A DNA stretch of 64,000 nucleotides from Prosapia bicincta. Its lineage: Eukaryota > Arthropoda > Insecta > Hemiptera > Cercopidae. This document shows, in pieces, positions 11,834 through 60,734 of the stretch (within the stretch, counting starts at the first letter, position 1; every line of letters begins with the position of its first letter). The position numbers were made by a program, and so were the translations under genes. Location of the stretch: the NCBI GenBank assembly GCA_036971475.1, contig JBAIZL010000001.1, positions 284,047,425-284,111,424 of the forward strand, written 5' to 3'. The notes beneath the pieces were generated by a model. That model saw only the letters and a program-made list of their open reading frames with translations. It did not search any database and was not told the DNA's origin.

Positions 11834-12035
11834 TACATCTAGATCCATCTACATAGAATCGGCCTAGCAGATGAAGACACCTGCCCCCTGTGCCAAGTAG
11901 AAAGAATGGATGGCGAACATCTCTTCCTATGTCCCCAACTACAATCAACACCGCAGAATATAGTCAGTCTATATTGGGAGGCTCAACGTCGAATGGCAGA
12001 ACAGCCACGGATGGGCGTTGGATAAAGTAAAGTAA
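11834..12035 (+). mobile_element. 5'-truncated jockey-like LINE end, copy 1
   Basis: About 200 bp almost identical to the 3' part of the LINE at 15252-15762. It encodes the C-terminal CPLCQ...H.F.CP zinc-like motif and ends GATAAAGTAAAGTAA. Target-site duplications GCAGAATATGAAATC (11819-11833) and GCAGGATATGAAATC (12036-12050) differ at one base. It sits inside the hAT element, so it is the younger insertion. Confidence 0.8.
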
Positions 12036-12327
12036 GCAGGATATGAAATCAATATAACTTCAGTAATAGTCATTTTAGTTTGTAAAGTTGAGATATAGAA
12101 CTATTTTTTTGTGTTCTAAGCAACTAATACATAAATAAGAACATAGTTGGTAGTTAATTATTTTTCCAATAAATTATTCCCCACACATATTTTAATAGTT
12201 AACAAAATAGGAATCGGAATCGACACTTTTATCAATGAAGAATCGAGTATCAACGATTCCTCGATACCACCTAGAATCGACAATTCCTGGAATCGAGAAT
12301 CGGAATCGGCTCATCCCTACTAGGCTT

Positions 12328-13768
12328 ATTAGCTAGCTAGAAATATTAGAGCTAGGAAATCAGTTTTTAATATCAATTGGGTTCAAAGAAATGCTGAAAA
12401 ACACATAATGTGAGTTGTATTTAGTGAAAGAAACCCAAACTAAAACAGGAAGATAAAGTTCAACAAATATCACATAAGAAGAAAGAACATAACATGACCT
12501 AATGACAGCGTAATATGAAATTATGTTATTACATCTGATAGGTTGACAAATTAGAGAGAAGTGGAAGATTCTAGAAAGAATAAAAAATTGATTCAGGACC
12601 ATCATTACAGTGGCAACTTACTTAACTCTTTTGTTACTAGAATAACCGGGTATTTTGCTAGAGAGCATATGTTAGAATTTTAAAAGCTATAAATAGCTAG
12701 ATTTTTTATAATGCTGTAATAGTTTTCACGAGTTTACCAGTATGGTGATCAAAGATTTTAGAACTGAATAAAATGTTTTGATTTTATAAACAGGTTGATT
12801 AGAGAGATATTTTTTGTTTAGGTAGTGAGGCTAAACATATATATGTTTATACATATAGTAAAACTCTAAATCATCCAAATAAATTGGAACCAGGCCCCAT
12901 TCAAAAGATTGATTTTTTTGAAAAAAAAGAGTTGGAAAAATTATTTTTTGTACATATGTTACAAATGGGAAAAAACTATATTTTTTATAGTTTTATATTT
13001 TTCTTTAAGCTTCTCCGCAAAGAATCGGACCTGAAATTCGGCCAAGCGCTGACACGAAGTTTAAAAGTGTAGTTCTGAACTGTTTAGTATCTGAAATCAT
13101 TGACCAATACAATACATCACAGGCAACACCAGGGGTGCATAAAATATTTTTACCCGCAATATTTACCCCAATCCTAGGAAAATAATAACAGAAAATTAAA
13201 TATGAATTCTAACCTAACAGTCCGTTTGTTAAACGAGTTTTGGTACCTTTTGATTTTTTTAATTCTCATTAATGAAACAAATTATTTTAAAAAATTGAGT
13301 AAACTATATTTCCCCCAAAATTTTACCAGAAACCCAAGACTTTTCTTGAGATTTCTGCCAATTCTAGATCGCCGGATTGAACTATTTTACACCCCTGGTC
13401 AACACAAATAGGTAAATTGTACAATAAATGCAGTGTTAACTATTACCTAAGTTCAAAATAATATCACTTCATACATTCTTCTACCATGCAATCTCTCTAA
13501 GCTTTACCCAAGTATCTTTCATGGATTTTGTCTCATAAAAACCTTATGAATAGTTCATTCTTACTTTAATAAAGTTATGGTTTTATGTATAAAATTACAG
13601 ACTCTAAATAACTATAAGAATCCGTTGACTTTAAAAATGTTTGAATCCTTTTTAACAGCAATTAAGCTAAAACAAATTGTAAAGCATTCAAGAATTAATC
13701 AATAATCATGTAGTAAACATTATTACTTGTACATTAATTACTCATACTATATTGCCAAATCTCACATT
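12328..13768. other. 3' flank of GTF2E1, no other gene seen
   Basis: AT-rich DNA. The part nearest 13769 is presumably GTF2E1 3' untranslated sequence. Short open frames at 12884 and 13202 (plus) and 12360 (minus) have low-complexity composition and no recognised motif. Confidence 0.45.
13565..13570 (-). promoter_or_regulatory. Possible polyadenylation signal of GTF2E1
   Basis: The minus strand reads ATTAAA about 200 nt past the stop codon. I saw no AATAAA between the stop and this point. Assignment is by position only. Confidence 0.25.
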
Positions 13769-51317
<37,549 letters not shown>

Positions 51318-51327
<10 letters not shown>

Positions 51328-51362
51328 AGAAGATAAAAATTACCAATATATTTTGTCCTCAT
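51318..51362 (-). promoter_or_regulatory. 5' leader end with overlapping upstream ORF
   Basis: TTTGTTTTTTCAG ending at 51363 looks like a 3' splice site, so a further non-coding 5' exon is likely. The first three bases after it are ATG, opening a 14-codon frame that ends TGA at 51320-51318, inside the first codons of GTF2E1 and two bases before its third ATG. This could limit use of the first two starts. Confidence 0.45.
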
Positions 51363-52784
51363 CTGAAAAAACAAATTCAACAATTATCATAAAATTAATT
51401 TACAATTTCTTAAAAATTTTAATATTCTTTAGTTAAATATTTCATACGCATAAGCCCACTCCAAGTATATATTACGTCAAAACAAATGCTACATATAACT
51501 AAAAAATGGTAGGTTCTAATTTGCTATATTTTTAGTAAAGTCATTTCTCAGCATTTTTGGTGAAAATACAATTTATTTTGCCTATGTAAAGTGTTCCATT
51601 ATAATAAACTAATTAATGATTTACCAATTTTTTAATGTAAGTAAATTTTTGGAAAATTCATTCAAAATTTGCAGGGAAAAACTTTTTTGATCGAGTTAAG
51701 TAATCTTCATCTGTCTCTAGGTTGGTTGCTTTAAAACATTATTTGGCTAGGTAGCAAGGGATTTATATAACGTGGTTAAAAAGAGGATGTGCTGTGTTCT
51801 TTATTGTTTAGTATACTCCTCATTTACTTTTGATTATTTCGAATGTAATAACATAAATAAATACCGAATAATAATGCTTGCAATATTCAGGTATGTTTAA
51901 ATAACCATTATCGGTAAATGTGTTCAAAAATTACTTATTTTTAATTGCATAATTGGAAATAATTTATTAATCTATTAAAGTCTATAAAATATTCCCTAAA
52001 AATCATCACCAAAATCACATTTTAAAAAAAGGTTTTATAAATCAGTGGTATTTTAAATAAAATATTCATTCACTTAAAACTTGTAAAATTACTTTAAACT
52101 CGTTAATAAATCAGTTAAAAGTAATTGTGAGCATAAACTGAAACAAACCTATAAATGAAATATTCTGTCATTAAGATTATAAATATCAGCAAAATAAGAT
52201 TTATAATAACTTCCTACCGCAAAAAGAGCTTATGTTCTACTTCAATTGTATCTAAAATTTGTATTAAACTGTAAATGTAATTATTATTTAAACGAATTTT
52301 CTAATTTACCATTTAAATTTGAAAACAACGGTCTTATTAATGCAAATAATATAAACAAAACACAATCAATGCCGACTCTATAATCGCATAATCAAAATAA
52401 GTAGCCAAATTTCAGTAATGTAAATTGTATACAAGTCATATTTATTTCATACCACATTAAATAAATACTTAAGTTTGTAAATAAACGGTGAAACTACAGT
52501 GACAACTTCGTTTCGGTTAAGTTTTCACCTGTTGTGTAAAACTCCATGTAATTTTGTTATGTTAACAGATGCTTTCTCCAACTCTAAACACAGATTGTAA
52601 CCTAGTGAAACATATGACATCTTATTCCCTAATATTTTATTGATAGACTAAGGTTATTAGGTCTTACTATTTTTATAAATAGACCGTTACGCGCCCGAAA
52701 TCATAATTGTGTAATGGAAATGGAAAATTATTAATTATTTTTCCAATAAGAAAAGGAATCAAACATCTAAATAATTATCATTTG

Positions 52785-52890
52785 TTGATTCCATCTTCGC
52801 GTGAGCTACTAGTACGGTCTGAGTTGACAAAGGGGCACATCTCCCGAAACGGCCGTCCTCAACAAACAAAGTAAGTGCTACTATAGGCAA
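52785..52890 (-). repeat. Fragment related to the hairpin MITE at 56163
   Basis: GGGGCACATCTCCCGAAACG and AAGTAAGTGCTACTATAGG match, in inverted orientation, 56205-56300. The hairpin ends are not present here. Confidence 0.65.
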
Positions 52891-52964
52891 GTTTAAAACA
52901 TTTAAATAATTATATTTCATTCACTGCAATTCTGGATGACAGACAATGCTTTTCGTTATTTCAT

Positions 52965-53285
52965 TAGGCGATTAATATACAAATTTTTAGGTCTCCAACC
53001 CGTGAGCACGCAACATATAATTGTCCGTGAGAAAAGCACGAATGTTAAAAAAACTAATTTAGGAATGGTCAACTATTGCCCTTGTTTATGATTATTGCGA
53101 ATGCAAAACGCAAAGGAAATTGTAGTCGTTTGAAATCGAAGGGTAAATCGGAAGAAATCTCAGTATTCATGGAGTTAGGACCATCTTTCTGTTGAACTTG
53201 CCAGTTATGATTTCTTCCTCGATCAAGTGGGGTGTCAGTTTTTTTGTTATCAGTCTGGTTCCGTTGCACAACTTTGGTAGATTAA
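52965..53285 (-). pseudogene. Helitron Pif1-type helicase C-terminal remnant
   Basis: The minus strand reads LPFDFKRLQFPLRFAFAIIINK (53069-53150), the helicase strand before the motif V/VI region, then stops. After a shift, CFSHGQLYVACSRVGDLKIC follows at about 52970-53045; this is the near-invariant end of Helitron Pif1-like helicases (CFSHGQLYVA.SRV). The Rep domain and upstream helicase motifs were not seen. Confidence 0.85.
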
Positions 53286-53485
53286 AGTTTTGCTAGAGTA
53301 TTATAGGCGATCGTACTTTTAAAGTCAATAGGTATGGTGGCAATAATTGCACATAGAATTAAGCAATTTGAAACAATTAATATTATATTCTTATTTTTAC
53401 ATTATGTTTTTAAAATTTTTAAATAAATTAAAAAACACTAGTATGAATATATATTTTAACATTAGACTTATGGAAGGTTGTAAGC

Positions 53486-53790
53486 CATCCTAAGCCTCTG
53501 AGGTGGAGTCCTGTGGATGGGTCTGCACCAAACTTTACTCGAATCATCCTGGAAATATATTTAAAAATCCTCATAATTTCATCAACTTCTGTTCAGCGGT
53601 GTGGGAATCCATAAGATACATACTTACATCGGTTATTAAACCACCCTAAGCCTCTGGAGCTGAGCCATGTGGATGGATCTACACCAAACTTCACATGAAC
53701 TATCTTAAAATTATGTTAAACAACCCCTCCAAATTTCATTAACTTCTGTTCAGTGGCTTAGGCGTCCTTAAGATACATACACACATTCGT
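53486..53790. repeat. 156-bp tandem duplication
   Basis: Units start at 53486 and 53642 and share CCTAAGCCTCTG, GTGGATGG.TCT, ACCAAACTT and ACTTCTGTTCAG. Such sequence, with TCTGTTCAG.GG and AAGATACATAC, often accompanies Helitron fragments in insects; that link is from memory and unproven here. Confidence 0.75.
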
Positions 53791-54529
53791 TTTTATGTAT
53801 ATTAAGGTTCTTTTGAACTCTACAGCAACACAATTTACGGCAGCCTCAATTGACTTTATGAAATGGGGTGAATTGTCATCCAACTAGCGTTTGACCGACG
53901 ATACGCTCTCTCATTTGAATAAAAAATTAAACCACTTCTAAGAAATATATGATGTAAATACAACAAACAATTATCTTAGTACATCCAACGTTGTTTAAAA
54001 TAAATTCTCAATTGATCAAATGAAACATTTCCTAAAACTGTAGTCTTTATTTAAACATAATATACTAAATGTTTCTATAAAAAAGCGTCAAATATCAATA
54101 AATGTTCTAAAAATAAAACTATTAGCTAAAATTATCAAATAATACTGGAATCAAATAATATTTTTAAAAAATCTCTTTGAAACAATAACACTGGGAAGGA
54201 AAGTATATATTAAGTTTTATTAGGAATAATTTTGAAAAGTCCAAATCCTAAAAAAAAGTACAACAATCGTTGAATCATCTTCTGAATCGTTAAATTAAAA
54301 AAAAGGAAAATTTAGTACTTGGTTTTAGTAATACAAAAATACACATTTACTTGAATATGTATTTGGGATCAATTTTTATCACCAATATGTTTTTGCACAG
54401 ATAAAATACTCGTAGAAACAAACACTGATCCGCTTTTAAGTACCTGTGACATGTGGTAAGTAAGGATTATTTTTATAATTTTAATTTTGAGTTTTAGGTT
54501 AAGAAATCTTCTTAATCGAGTTTACTATA

Positions 54530-54643
54530 ATGTCATACTTGAGAACTGTTATTCAAAGGTCATTTCTAACTAAGAAATCTTTGGCAAGCGTTGAAAAAGG
54601 ATTAAATACCGTTTATGGCTCCAGTTCTCCATTTGCAGATAAG
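54530..54643 (+). CDS. MRPL49: MRPL49 exon 1
   Basis: 38 codons from ATG at 54530 to AAG|GTATTT. Rich in Arg, Lys and Ser without acidic residues in the first 20 positions, as in mitochondrial targeting sequences. Confidence 0.72.
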
Positions 54644-56701
54644 GTATTTATAATCTTATTATAAGTGCTAATCTTTAAGTACAATGTATGTTAAAAAACG
54701 TATTATTTTTTCATTGCTTTAAATCACTTGTTTCTTATTTTAACCTTATATGTTTAAGTAACATTCATGAAAAAGAATAAAAAAATCAAGTTAATTACGT
54801 TCTGTTCAAGTATTTTCATAGTTGCTAGAATAATTACAATTTGTAGCCTTGGTATTTGTGTATATTAATTAGTTATTACATATTTATTATTTTCCATGGC
54901 TTAAATAATGAATATAATTATTATTATAACATTAATAACATTATTATACCACAATCTTGACTCACACTTCATCAACTCTGATTTCCAATTTTTTGTCTAC
55001 AGTTTGCTCATCATATTAATTTCTATATAATGATATTATAGCTAAAAATGAGAACTATTACATTTACCTTTTGAGCTGTAATTCTAATTATTGAGCATTG
55101 TTTTACGCACATTAACAGAGTAGTTTCATTCAACTTTAATTAAATAATACTTAACTAAGTGAATACGTAAGGGCTTACTTGCTGAAGCATTTTGAAACAA
55201 TCATTCCTTTTACAAAGTAAAGCCTCTACTGGCAGCATCCCCACCAAGTACAAAGGTTGTCGGTGTGAGATTTATGAGTGTAAAGGAGGTGGCATAAGTC
55301 GTTTGTGGGCTATGTAATTGAACAGAGTCTTGGCTTCAAAATGTGTGTGGTAGTTTAATGTTTTCTTTATCTGTTGCGTAGTGTTTGTATATTTCGTATT
55401 TTTCTAAAGTTGTTAGTTTTTTTACTTAGTTTTAAAATGTGGAGAATGTTTAAATTAGTAAGTATATCCGCGTGTTTGTGTTGCGAAGTTAGATTTTGGG
55501 TTTGTGTGATTTCTTTGGGTGATGTGTTCTTCGAAGCGTGTGTAGAATGACCTACCGATTTGGCCGATATAATAGCTGGTTACATGGTAATTTGTAAATA
55601 TCAGATAGATTGTATTTGTCTGTTTTTAAAAGGGTGGTATGTGCTGTCTTGAAGTATTAGTTGTTTTTAAAGATATATGGTAATGCAGTTTTTTGAATGT
55701 GGAAGCTATTTTGTGTGTGTTTTTGTTGTGGTAGGTGAGAGATATGTATTTGTTGTTTTTTGTCTGAATTATCAGCATGGCCATTTGGTGATGTCGTTTA
55801 TGTTTAATTTTCATGTGTAGGTTGTCTATGAGTGTAGGTTGGTAGCCGTTTTGTTAAACGATGTCTTTTATTGTATTGAGTTCTTCGTCATAGTCTTTCT
55901 GTAGCATAGGTACAGTTTCATTCAATTTAATTTAAGTGTCTACCATTGCAAGGGATCGGCTCTTGCACAGAAGATTGAGTGTTTTGCTGGATAAACAGTG
56001 ATATCTTACTTTTTATATATATAGACACTGAAACTGATAACTTCAATTCTTAAACATATAGGCCTATGCTTTAAGTAAAAAAAAATAATAAATGCTATAT
56101 ATTTATTTAGAAAGTTTAGCCCACTAAGTTTTAGATGAAGTTTTAGTAATAATTGATTCCATCTTTATATGTGGTACTAGTTTTTAACTAAAAACACTTG
56201 TAAATATGTTACACTTGCCTATAGTAGCACTTACTTTTAAAATTGTTGAGGGCGCCCATTTCTGGAGATGTGTCCCATTGTCAACTCAAACCAGTTGACT
56301 CGAGTTACGGCCTGGTGTAACATGTTTACAAGTGGTTTTAGTTGAAGTTTTGGTGTTTAAAAAGTAATAAGTGAGACTGAAATTGTAGTATTAAAATATT
56401 AACAAACAGTGAAACATAAAGTGTGTTTTGAGTCATTATATGTAACTATGTATTCAGTTTCAATTGACTTTCTAAATTTTTGTGACTAAAAAATTTTTAA
56501 CACTGTGTTTGTTTAAGATCCAAAAGCGTTACTCTCGTTATAATACCAGTAACATAGTTGAAGATCCTAGTAAATATACAGATTTTGTAATAACAAACAA
56601 TCCAGAAGAATGGGAATTTGTTGAACAATTACTGCGAAAGAGGACTATACCTGTCCCTTCAGATAAAAAAGAATACCCTTCAGGATGGATTCCACAAACC
56701 A
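54530..56701 (+). CDS. MRPL49: Mitochondrial ribosomal protein L49, first two exons (partial)
   Basis: Component of the large mitochondrial ribosomal subunit. Exon 1 (54530-54643) encodes MSYLRTVIQRSFLTKKSLAS, a basic, hydroxylated N-terminus suited to mitochondrial import, and ends AAG|GTATTT. Exon 2 (56518-56701) follows TTGTTTAAG in phase and encodes EEWEFVEQLLRKRTIPVPSD then KEYPSGWIPQT. This matches the family blocks EY.FVE.LLP...IP.P and YP.PSGW.PP. The donor A|GTTAGT is inferred, because without it the frame stops two codons later, before the conserved LPYFV..R region. The remaining exons were not found by 64000 and may lie beyond the window. Confidence 0.8.
55141..55900 (-). mobile_element. 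Penelope-like element 3' end with GIY-YIG endonuclease remnant
   Basis: The minus strand encodes YYIGQIGRSFYTRFEEHITQ and FATQTRGY (about 55480-55590), matching the GIY-YIG nuclease of Penelope-like elements (YIGQTGRSF.TR..EH). After stops comes the tail KYEIYKHYATDKENI and FEAKTLFNYI (about 55300-55400). The outer end (55141-55240) matches the inverted arms at 21482-21895. Upstream, frames around 55626-55814 may be the end of reverse transcriptase but are broken. Confidence 0.75.
56163..56350. mobile_element. Short hairpin MITE
   Basis: Terminal inverted repeats: TTTAACTAAAAACACTTGTA with ATATGTTACAC on the left, and GTGTAACATGTTTACAAGTG with GTTTTAGTTGAA on the right. The centre matches 52800-52890 in inverted orientation. 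It lies immediately before MRPL49 exon 2. Confidence 0.7.
56518..56701 (+). CDS. MRPL49: MRPL49 exon 2
   Basis: 61 codons plus one base. Carries the conserved FVEQLL...IPVP and YPSGW motifs that identify the family. Confidence 0.8.
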
Positions 56702-59600
56702 GTTAGTAATTAATTATAAAATAATAATAACAAGTTAGTATAATAATAATAATAATGTAAGATGCATACAAATAGATTAACAACCAATATTTTAACAGGA
56801 ACAATACAGTCTATCCTATATTAATCGTCTAATTTTATTTTTATAGTTTTTAAAGACATCCTTTCATGCAGCATGTAATGACTGGAGCCATTTAAACAAA
56901 AGAAAGGAAATAGAATTCAAATATGCATGTAACCTTGACTCAAGGCTTACTTCTTCTATTTTAGAATTCCAAATATGAGGTCATTATGTTGCTTCATTAT
57001 TAGTCCCAAAGAAAGCCAAGATGAAAAAAACCATATGATTTATGTCGTCAAAATTAGAATCTTGATTCTAAGTTACCAAGAGGTTATACAATTAATTTTA
57101 TATATAGTTTAAAATTAGGTTGACAAACTTTTACAGTGTTGAATATTGTAGTATACTGACCAGGAAGAACATTCCAATAGATAAGGGGCTTATCAGAAAC
57201 CTATATATAAAAGATTTCCCTGAGACATAACAATCCAAAATTTTGGCAAGTATTTTTTTTATTTTATCTATGGCAGTTTATTGGATTTTATTTTTTTTAA
57301 ATGAATTCATAAATATTTAAATAATGGATTCACTTAAAGTAACATTAAAGACTTGTTTATTAGTACTACAGACCTTGTTAAAGTACTTTATGGGACCTCA
57401 AAACACTCCTCACCCTAAGGATGAGAACATATTTTCATGTTCTGTGTCACAAAGAAATTATGTCTCCAATATAGCCCTAGAGATGCATCCCATAATTGCC
57501 TTAAATCTAATATTTCCAATATCAAAATTTGATGGTCAATCAGGAAAATTTGATGGACTTTTCTGAAAACCCCTTCAATTTCACCTCCACCACATTAAAT
57601 TAACACTGAAGCGACTTTCCCAAACGTCTGAATAGAAATACTTATACTTATTTAGTTTAAGCAGCTAAATACAGTATCCAATGACTGCTAGTAATTGTAT
57701 AGTGGATAAAGTTGTCCATCCTCAAATTCTACATGCCGAATAAAGTCTTGTTCTTTGTTATCAAAACAAATATTCATAGACCCTGTGAAAATTTAAATAA
57801 GAATTTTTCTTGGATGAAAGATGACTACTTGTAGAAGTTTAGTTACCACATATTTTTCAGAAAAAACCTTCCCATTAAACCCTTTAGTTAATCCGTACAC
57901 AATATGATCCTATCTATAAATTCAAAGCTTAAAACTTGTCTACAATAAGCGGAATCTGCTTGTAGGACTTGTGCCTGGATTTTTGAGAAAAACAACTAGG
58001 TTACCTTCTTAATCATATATGTATTACCTCACAATTGGGTTTGTTTGCTGTAGAAACATTCCATTTTTTTTTTTACAAAAGAGACAAAATTGTTCATGGT
58101 ATTTAAACCATTAATGAAAAAAATCTGGTTGGAAAAAATAAAATTTTTGAAACAGTATTTTAAGAAGTTTTAAAACTAATAATATCCTTTGTCCTATACT
58201 TCTTTAAATTGATATTCTAGAGTACTATTGTTATTAATTATAAACCTGGATTAAAAATATGATTGAATATACAAAAATATTTAAAAAATTGTATTATTAA
58301 AAATATAAAACTTTTGTTTCATAGTTGCATGTATTTCAATGAAATTATATTTATTACACTTTTGCTATTACTTGCGACCAGACTTTTTGTTAACAAAAGA
58401 TTGTTAAATTGTTAACTTACACTTGGAGGGAAAACGTTTTTGTCTTACAACTTCTTCAGTCTCCTTATTAATTATATTAATTATTTTCCTTTATAAATTA
58501 AATAAAAAAGTGTATAGTGGCAAGGCCTGTAAAGGTTTTTCAATACAAATTAACAATTCAATAACAAAATATATTTAAAATGACCTGAACATTATTACAT
58601 AAAAGTACATAGAAAAATAGATACAAAATTATAAATAAAGTATGCCAACAGTTTTGACAATTATTATATATTAGACGATAACAACTTGTAACATGCCACT
58701 TGCTTGAAATTGAATTTAAAATATAAAATTCTGTTGCTTATTTATTTACTCAACATTTGTACAAGAATCATGAATTTACTATTAAATTTAATTCAGCATT
58801 AATACACACGATTATTACATTGCGGATTAAATTATTCTGAGCGACTTAGAACCACAAGCGAATTCATCGAGTTAAGTGATCATGGCGCAACTGAATTGTG
58901 ATTCGTTTTAAAAAACAATAGTATAAGCATAAAAAATGTGTTGCTTGTGCTTATCTGAAGTATGGAGACGATAACATAATAACAAGGGTCAAGCAGACTA
59001 AATATTCAACACACAAAATTATGCAGTTTTTTGAATCTACGACAAAAATTTATTATAAGAAACCCTCATATGTATGCCTGCTGAACACATTTTGTAGGGT
59101 TAAGAAAGTTTTGTAGATGGGAAGCAATGGGTTAACAAATATTCAATGCAACAACACATCTAAATTGAAAATGGATATTATACATATACAGCAGTCTCGA
59201 AATTCCGAGTCCCGATAATTCAAGGTTCCATTAAATTTGCACCTATTTCTATTTAAGCCTATTTTATCTATTTGAAAGAAAGTGATGAATGTTGCCAAAA
59301 AATATTTATTGCAACACGGTATGCAAAGGAAAAGAGTCGGGCTTCCAAGAAATATTCATATCAATATGGTATTCAAAGAAAATAGTCGGGGTTCAAAGAA
59401 ATGTGCAACGGCCAAAATGACTCATTGGAACAAACATGGTAATTGCCAAGAAAGCCTATGTTAAATAAATTTGATAAAATTTGAATTTATTTAAATAATT
59501 TTTGATAAATCATAATTTTAATTATTAAATAAGTAATGTTAAACAAAAAAGAAATTCATATTTGTTCTGTACGTAAGTTCCAATTAAAATAATTAATACA
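56702..59600. other. Probable MRPL49 intron sequence, no exon recognised
   Basis: AT-rich DNA. The 80-codon frame at 57324-57566 is unassigned. At about 59185 CAGCAGTCTCGAAATTCCGA resembles a pogo-type terminus without a partner, followed by a roughly 50-bp tandem repeat (59295-59410). I searched by eye for the LPYFV-containing next exon of MRPL49 and did not find it. Confidence 0.45.
59295..59410. repeat. Approximately 50-bp tandem repeat
   Basis: Imperfect units beginning CCAAAAAATATT (59295), CCAAGAAATATT (59345) and TCAAAGAAATG (59393), each with a GTCGGG motif near the end. It produces an open frame of 60 codons that is not recognised. Confidence 0.6.
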
Positions 59601-59741
59601 CTAAAGAGACATTATCTTTTTAATATAATAATAATCACATAAACATTAAAATAGTACACGCAACTTAATAATGTTCAATTCTACATGACCTTCACTGGTA
59701 ATCACCTGTTTGTAGCTAATTGTGTTGCCACCTACACAACA

Positions 59742-59751
59742 TCTCCCTCCC
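59742..59751 (-). other. Polypurine tract of the Mag-like element
   Basis: Minus-strand GGGAGGGAGA directly before TGTTGTGTAGG, about 100 bp after the last codon of pol. This is the usual place for plus-strand DNA priming next to the 3' LTR. Confidence 0.55.
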
Positions 59752-59854
59752 AAGTTATACAACTCAATCTTAAAGTTAGAAAAAATGACGAATAAGGAAT
59801 TAACAGGACAAATTAGAAAACTCATGGAAATTAGAAAGTTTAAATTTGATAAAA

Positions 59855-60457
59855 TTAGAGGTTTAATTTTTCCGGTGCTTTTACCACTCTACCACTTCTT
59901 CGTACTCCATTAGGACTTGCTGATGATACTAAAACATCTTGAGATGAAGTATTTTTATTAGATGAAGAAGCATCTGAAGATGCCATCACAGGCAATGGTA
60001 AATTACTCTTCACTTGTCGGTGATCAATGGTTGGTACTAAAACTGACTCCCTGCAGTGCTCATCTGATGCGTTCAGCACTGTAGAGGAAGGTTCCTTTAA
60101 CTTAGATGGTTTTATGTACACAGAATTTCGACGCATTACTGAACCATCATTTGTTTTTAGTATGTATGAACGAGGAGATGTATGTGGTTTTACTACCACC
60201 GCTGTATGCCGCTTCTTATATTTTCTGTAGAGCACATTATCACCCTCTTGAAATATCTGATTAGTCTTGGATGTTCTGTCATAAAATTGCTTCGTTATTT
60301 TCTGTTTCCACACTTTCTCATCTCTTATATATACACAATGTGGTTGGAGATTGCAGAGTGTTGTAGGTATTGTAGATCGCAGTTGACGACTCATAAGAAT
60401 TTGAGCTGGACTAGCACTCAAACCAGACAGAGGAGTATTATGATGTTCTAACAACAT
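59855..60457 (-). pseudogene. Integrase C-terminal region of the Mag-like pol
   Basis: In frame with the preceding integrase piece but separated by TAA at about 60481-60479. Encodes LLEHHNTPLSGLSASPAQIL, the conserved end of the integrase core (YRNTP....G.SPAQLL). FQEGDNVLYRKYKKRHTAVV follows, the GPY/F-like C-terminal domain, and then a Ser-rich tail to 59855. Confidence 0.85.
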
Positions 60458-60478
60458 TAGGTTGAAATCAGTATTAGA

Positions 60479-60734
60479 TTATTGACTTTTCTTCATCATA
60501 TTTTTAACAGTGCCTACAGCCTTCTCACTCATTCCATTACTTTTTGCATGGTGAGGGCTAGTAGTTACAACTTTGATGTCCCACTGTGAAGCAAAGTCTC
60601 TAAACACCACTGAGTCGAATGGCATGTTGTCAGCTACTATTATCTGTGAAATGCCATGAGTAGCAAATATAGGCCTTAAAGCTTTAACCACACCTAAGGC
60701 TGTTTTTCCATGTAAGTGTATAACATCAATCTAA
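60479..60734 (-). pseudogene. Integrase catalytic core, second half
   Basis: Follows an in-frame TAG at about 60734-60732. Encodes VKALRPIFATHGISQIIVAD then FASQWDIKVVTTSPHHAKSN, with the second catalytic aspartate in VADN. The glutamate is in GMSEKAVGTVK. Ends at TAA (60479). Confidence 0.85.

Larger units (their letters stand above)
10280..12319 (-). mobile_element. Internally deleted hAT transposon
   Basis: Termini are TAGGGATGGGCC (10280) and its inverted counterpart GGCTCATCCCTA (ending 12319). Flanking 8-bp sites CTAGGAAT and CTAGGCTT agree at 6 of 8 positions, as expected of an aged hAT duplication. Both subterminal regions are full of GATTCC/GGAATC-type motifs. The minus strand carries a C-terminal transposase remnant at about 10665-10990; the catalytic core is missing. 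A LINE 3' end is nested at 11834-12035. Confidence 0.75.
51363..54529. other. Region between the divergent GTF2E1 and MRPL49 genes
   Basis: About 3.2 kb separates the two coding starts. It must hold the promoters and probably a 5' non-coding exon of GTF2E1, but no core promoter can be assigned. It also holds a MITE fragment (52785-52890), a Helitron helicase remnant and a 156-bp tandem repeat. 51370-52780 and 53790-54520 are AT-rich with nothing recognised. Confidence 0.55.
54644..56517 (+). other. MRPL49 intron 1
   Basis: About 1.9 kb containing a minus-strand Penelope-like remnant (55141-55900) and a hairpin MITE (56163-56350). The rest is AT-rich. Confidence 0.7.

Noticed and set aside
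56702..56706. MRPL49 ending at the TAG after exon 2
   Set aside because: It would remove the conserved C-terminal half of the protein; A|GTTAGT is an acceptable donor, so continuation in an unseen exon is more likely.
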